Shown here: piece by piece, positions 61,201 to 64,000 of the stretch
Layout of the letters: each line of letters starts with the position of its first letter
Numbering within the stretch: position 1 is the first letter of the stretch
Source: CAYTPI01 sp964439625
GTDB lineage: Bacteria > Chloroflexota > Anaerolineae > Aggregatilineales > UBA3940
Direction of reading: 5' to 3'
Assembly: GCA_964439625.1 (NCBI GenBank)
Contig: CAYTPI010000004.1
Span: 124,001 to 188,000 of the forward strand
DNA: 64,000 bases
Program-made: the position numbers and the translations under genes
Notes under the pieces: generated by a model
Told to the model about the DNA's origin: nothing
What the model saw: the letters and a program-made list of their open reading frames with translations, nothing else
Databases searched by the model: none

Positions 61201-62512
61201 TGCCAACACCAGCGTGATGCGCTTTGTCCTTGCGATACTGGGTATCCCGCTGCTGTTTGCCTCCCTACAGGCCCGTCAAACCCTACTTGATCCACCATTG
61301 GCTCAAGAGACAGTCACCACCATCTGGGTGCTGTACATGGGCTTGTTCCTCTCGACGATGAGCAAGGGACTGACGGGGCTGTTCTACGCTTACGAGAAGG
61401 CCGAGTACCCAGCCGCCTTGCAGACTATTGCCACAATGCTCAGCGCTTCGCTTGGCTTGGTGGCGTTGTTGTCTGGTTATGGCATTGTGGGGTTGGCAGT
61501 TGTCAGTGTATTCACCAACTTCCTGACTTTGCTTGCCCTGTATTTCCTGACGCGCCGCATGTTTTTTGTGCCCAAACTGCGCTTCGACCGCTCTGTGCAG
61601 CAAGAAGCCGCTGGTGAGAGCTTCCCGCTGATGCTCAATCACCTATTGGCGACGGTCTTCTTTCGCATCGACATCATCATCCTCGAACTCGTCACCCGCA
61701 GTGACTCCATCGTCGGCTGGTATGGTGTCACCTATAAATGGGTTGACGCCATCAACGTGATCCCGGCTTTCTTTACGCAAGCGCTTTTCCCAGTGATGAG
61801 CCGCCAAGCCAACACTGATCGCGCAGCCCTCAAGCGCAGTTATATCTTCTCCGTCAAACTATTGACGTTCGTTTCCTTGCCGACCGCCGTCGGCACCACG
61901 CTGCTGGCCCCTTTCTTGATCGGCGTGTTAGGCGGCCCAGAATTCCTGCCCTTCGGCGCGATTGCGCTCCAAATATTTGTGTGGAGCATTCCGCTGGGGT
62001 GGATCAACAGCGTCACCAATTACGTGATCATTGCGCTCAACCGGCAGCGGGTATTGACATGGGCGTTTATCTTCGGGGCCTTGTTTAATGTGACTGCCAA
62101 CCTGTACTTCATCCCGATTTATTCGTTTCCGGCGGCGGCGGTAGTCACGATTCTATCGGAGTTTATTCTACTGGCCTTCTTCTACATGGTGATGTTGGAG
62201 CCACTTGGGCGCATCAATTGGCTGAAAGTGGTGGGCCGCTTGGTGATCGCTGCGGCGGTGATGGCCGGCGCTGCTTTCTACTTGAACCAAATCAATATGT
62301 GGTTGGCAGCGGTCGGCTCTAGTGTGCTCTATTTTGGGGCAATTGCGGCCCTGCGTCCATTTGACCGCTATGAAACCGACCGCATCTTGCAGCTAATGCC
62401 TGCCCGCATTCGTGGGTATTTCTCCTCAACGGGCGTGTTGGCGGCAGGCACTTATGAGTCGCTCTCGGCTGAGGCTGAAGTTGCCGTGGCAGAGCCAGAG
62501 AACACCCCATAG
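58217..62512 (+). CDS. fusion of a YfhO-type membrane glycosyltransferase and a Wzx/MATE-type flippase
   Basis: The 1431-residue protein has two halves that are usually separate. Residues 1-930 are YfhO-like: a membrane part with about a dozen helices (PVDNLYQFEPYASM, then LQNYAWKQTINEALETGQLPLW, the YfhO signature region) and an extracytoplasmic domain (about 590-900) ending in a last helix. Residues about 935-1390 are a polysaccharide-flippase (MOP superfamily): NSLTPILLNLFNRGIQFAFAIVSLRILGPDGSGRYQY, then about twelve helices. A terminator hairpin lies just upstream of the ATG. YfhO proteins are linked to modification of lipoteichoic acid and other surface glycans. I infer coupled lipid-linked-sugar flipping and transfer. 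Confidence 0.85.
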   Translation: MTQRLKTLLPDALIVLLLFIVPLVLFFQQTVGGKTLLPVDNLYQFEPYASMAEAVGVGRSHNPLISDLILQNYAWKQTINEALETGQLPLWQRNIVAGAPFLAAGQSSVLYPLTLLTLLIFNIPATYGWFTVITLWTAGVNMLIFARVLGLRREAALVAALTYQLSGFFIVSVVFPMIIATAVWLPLCLTMVEKTLRQDSALGNCPASLPWVSIGAIALGFAATAGHVEALYFTLLVLGYYSAFRLSTEAVNRRSEPKIVRTLIRRSGWLLGLVFVGLALGAIQLLPAYELASRSFREGAVTFAQVQGWAYPYRRVIAFLIPNFFGNPSHAAYFDVFTRQVVPVTVNAAGDPINNTSWGIKNYVEGGAYVGILPLILALTAAGHGLVRWWQARRAQVPVVVSVGHESITRPYRLILSSLALLSVSFVFGTPLYAIIFYGLPFINQSHSPFRWVWPLTLCVAVLAGFGAQIIADDQQQRWRRRFGLVIAGGGLLALIGLVVSGLLYPSLDGIVQQVFASLALAPNAFPNGQAFYSYQFVNVLIFAVVLILSGGVLLLSTREAALTTRFGVVPLWLAAAVAVIVFDLSVATWGFYPANDPDLLSERPPAIEYLQQQYAADLDAGRPWRLIAYEEPGADTLNSNISWPHGLEDASGYDSLIPGQYADYMRLIQEQGDLAFNRIAPIYDPRALDSPALDLLNVRYVVTEIEIESPKFAEAYRDDAVIIYENLGAMPRAFTLPASSTLYLNAGGDQLTLEDSVRLYDVRQHVLLSRVDPLFSSSPELPTLNTAGCTDADGCAGEVGPAAITVYTSRETWVDVQVDEPRWLIITDSYYPGWRAFVRPFGSTDDDEMEVDVHLVNGNFQGVLLEPGAYTVRLRYSPDSVRLGAFISFMTLMATVFAVGVYVWRYAYRDSDEESTARRVAKNSLTPILLNLFNRGIQFAFAIVSLRILGPDGSGRYQYAVVLWGWFEIVSNFGLDTLLLREVARAKENANKYLANTSVMRFVLAILGIPLLFASLQARQTLLDPPLAQETVTTIWVLYMGLFLSTMSKGLTGLFYAYEKAEYPAALQTIATMLSASLGLVALLSGYGIVGLAVVSVFTNFLTLLALYFLTRRMFFVPKLRFDRSVQQEAAGESFPLMLNHLLATVFFRIDIIILELVTRSDSIVGWYGVTYKWVDAINVIPAFFTQALFPVMSRQANTDRAALKRSYIFSVKLLTFVSLPTAVGTTLLAPFLIGVLGGPEFLPFGAIALQIFVWSIPLGWINSVTNYVIIALNRQRVLTWAFIFGALFNVTANLYFIPIYSFPAAAVVTILSEFILLAFFYMVMLEPLGRINWLKVVGRLVIAAAVMAGAAFYLNQINMWLAAVGSSVLYFGAIAALRPFDRYETDRILQLMPARIRGYFSSTGVLAAGTYESLSAEAEVAVAEPENTP

Positions 62513-62568
62513 GCGCTGAGCAGCAGTATCCGCGTCCGCTGGCATTCTATGAGTATGAGACGACGTAG

Positions 62569-63411
62569 CTAGTGGCTAAAGAAGTCGATTAATGCCGCGT
62601 TGACTGCCTCGGCCTCATCATGCTGCACCCAATGGGTTGCATCCTCAAACGTCACTAACTGAATATCATCCGCGTAAGGGAGGCTGGCCTCTGCTGTCTG
62701 GTAGTTCAAGGCGGCATCTTGCATACCCCACAACATCAACACAGGAACGGTTACGCGCCCGACGGGGGGCCTGCGCCCCAAAACGCGGCGGGCCATCGCC
62801 CGGTACCAGTTGATCATGCCGCGTGGTGCCCCAGCCTGTGCCCATGCCGCGCGATAGCGCTCTAGGTCGTCTTGACTGAATGTGCTTGTTTGAGCCGTCC
62901 CAAGCATCATGCGGGTGCCAAACAACCTAAGACTCAATTCGGGCAGCAGTGGCAGTTGGAACCAACCGATATACCAGCTTTTGAGCGTCTGTTTGGGGCT
63001 ACTCAGGATGAACTGTCGGGCTACTTCCGGATGAGGGACGTTCAAAATGGCTAACTTTCGCACAACTTCTGGGTGGCGGCTGGCAGTATGCCATGCGACT
63101 GCTGCACCCCAGTCATGCCCGGTGAGGTTCACTGAATCGTACCCCAATGCACGCACCAACCCAATGACATCTGCTGCCAGCCGATCAATGTCGTATTGTT
63201 TGACGCCCTTTGGTTTATCGCTGAGGTTGTAGCCGCGCTGATCAGGGGCAATGACACGAAAACCAGCGGCTGCCAACGGTTGAATTTGGTTGTGCCAGCC
63301 ATACCAGAATTCAGGGAAGCCGTGCAGCAAGACCAGCGGCGGACCGTCTTCCGGCCCGGCGAGTGCTGTATGCAGCACAACATCCTCTGTGTTAATGACC
63401 GTGTGCTGCAT
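62569..63411 (-). CDS. alpha/beta hydrolase (epoxide hydrolase-like)
   Basis: The 280-residue protein has the epoxide hydrolase pattern: HGFPEFWYGW oxyanion region, a nucleophile elbow GHDWGAAVAW with Asp as nucleophile, and a histidine near the C-terminus in THWVQHDEAEAVN. ALDTYxR-like tyrosine residues in the cap domain would be needed for epoxide activation; FSQDDLERYRAAWAQ has one candidate. The ATG at 63411 overlaps the stop of the upstream gene (TGATG) and has AAGG eight bases upstream, so the longer frame is not used. It could also be a haloalkane dehalogenase relative. Confidence 0.85.
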   Translation of the reverse strand: MQHTVINTEDVVLHTALAGPEDGPPLVLLHGFPEFWYGWHNQIQPLAAAGFRVIAPDQRGYNLSDKPKGVKQYDIDRLAADVIGLVRALGYDSVNLTGHDWGAAVAWHTASRHPEVVRKLAILNVPHPEVARQFILSSPKQTLKSWYIGWFQLPLLPELSLRLFGTRMMLGTAQTSTFSQDDLERYRAAWAQAGAPRGMINWYRAMARRVLGRRPPVGRVTVPVLMLWGMQDAALNYQTAEASLPYADDIQLVTFEDATHWVQHDEAEAVNAALIDFFSH

Positions 63412-63974
63412 CAGGTGAGCCTTAACGAACTGCTTGAACGTTCTCGCCACAGCGCTTGGGTAAAGATGACGATTAACAGCCCGCAGATCGTCAAGTGAAG
63501 GCCTTCGGTCACCACGCTGAGGTACCAAATCAAATTAGGTTGAATGTCAAAAGTGTAATTCAATGTGTTCCATATGATCACCCCGCCGAGTACCAGCATC
63601 AAAATACCCAGCGCACGGATGAGGCGGATACGGAGTGACTTTCGGAATGCTAAACTACCGCCAAGGATCAGCAGGGCAATCCCCACCAGCAGGCTGCCCA
63701 GATCGGTGATGAAGAAAAGAATTTGTTCAAGTAGGTTGGGGATGCTGACGAACCCAGCCCACGGTACTACGCTGATGTCCGTGCCCAGCAGCATCCAACT
63801 GGTGAAGCCGATTAGCATTGAGCAGATAATGCCGACCCCGAACACGACTAAGGACTCGTCAACAAAGTGTGTCTCTTCAGTGAAGACGATCTGGTTATGC
63901 AGCAAGCGGTGGAAGCAGTAAAAAACCGCTAATGTTGAGAGCAGAATTCCGACAAGATAGTAGATCGCTTCCAT
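63411..63974 (-). CDS. hypothetical membrane protein, 187 residues
   Basis: The protein has four or five predicted membrane helices (about residues 5-20, 43-62, 82-107, 118-137, 150-175) and an external loop after the first, with TEETHFVDES. It is not recognised. The ATG at 63974 lies 26 bases from the window end. It is directly coupled to the hydrolase gene by a TGATG overlap, so both are expressed together. Function unknown. Confidence 0.65.
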   Translation of the reverse strand: MEAIYYLVGILLSTLAVFYCFHRLLHNQIVFTEETHFVDESLVVFGVGIICSMLIGFTSWMLLGTDISVVPWAGFVSIPNLLEQILFFITDLGSLLVGIALLILGGSLAFRKSLRIRLIRALGILMLVLGGVIIWNTLNYTFDIQPNLIWYLSVVTEGLHLTICGLLIVIFTQALWRERSSSSLRLT

Positions 63975-64000
63975 AACGGGGTGGTAACCGGCAAAAACCA

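Overview
The window looks like a chromosomal segment of a member of the Chloroflexota, most likely Anaerolineae-like. This is an inference from gene content: PnrA/Bmp-type lipoproteins with long low-complexity tethers, several GT-C and YfhO-type membrane glycosyltransferases, soluble Hanks-type kinases, LysM-M23 peptidases, HTTM and DUF4326 proteins, and a pair of MinD/ParA-like ATPases next to a class III cyclase. No rRNA, tRNA, CRISPR array, insertion sequence or prophage was recognised. Coding density is high, and several convergent neighbours touch or overlap at their 3' ends.

Layout. 1-9.3 kb: a truncated CrtI-type desaturase, a GT-C glycosyltransferase, a TetR regulator, an AlaX-type tRNA-editing enzyme, a nucleoside-type ABC binding lipoprotein, a cytochrome P450 and adenosine deaminase. 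9.3-17.9 kb: envelope membrane proteins and lipoproteins including a 37-residue membrane peptide, DUF4326, HTTM, SDR and aldo/keto reductase proteins, then an HU protein with a lysine-rich tail facing a strongly acidic protein. 18-23.3 kb: an FHA-GAF-GAF histidine kinase, a GPH-family transporter with no standard start codon in frame, and a GT4 glycosyltransferase. 23.6-29.3 kb: two tandem paralogues that join a permease-like membrane domain to leucine-rich repeats, a thioredoxin-like protein and two Ser/Thr kinases. 29.3-35.4 kb: two related lipoproteins that bracket a cysteine-rich 31-residue peptide and a SigZ-like sigma factor with a cysteine-containing tail, then YkvA, LysM-M23 and SulP proteins.

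35.4-44 kb is a signalling block: a multi-PAS NarL-type kinase and its regulator, two MinD/ParA-like ATPases whose signature lysine is arginine, a tandem-domain nucleotide cyclase whose two domains have lost complementary catalytic residues, a winged-helix protein and a STAS-like protein. 44-55.7 kb: a squalene/phytoene synthase, an IsdG-type monooxygenase, a lipoprotein with an internal duplication, a flippase-domain protein, an M50 protease, a WD40 lipoprotein-like or secreted propeller, two sulfotransferases, a GT-C enzyme and a HEAT-repeat protein. 55.8-64 kb: two small basic proteins each built from two excisionase-like DNA-binding repeats, a lone receiver, a 1431-residue fusion of a YfhO-type enzyme with a Wzx-type flippase, and a hydrolase operon.

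The strongest candidates for something undescribed are the permease-LRR pair, the cysteine-rich peptide with its palindrome and sigma factor, the ParA-like/cyclase block, and the double-HTH basic proteins. All functional calls come from reading motifs; no database search was run.
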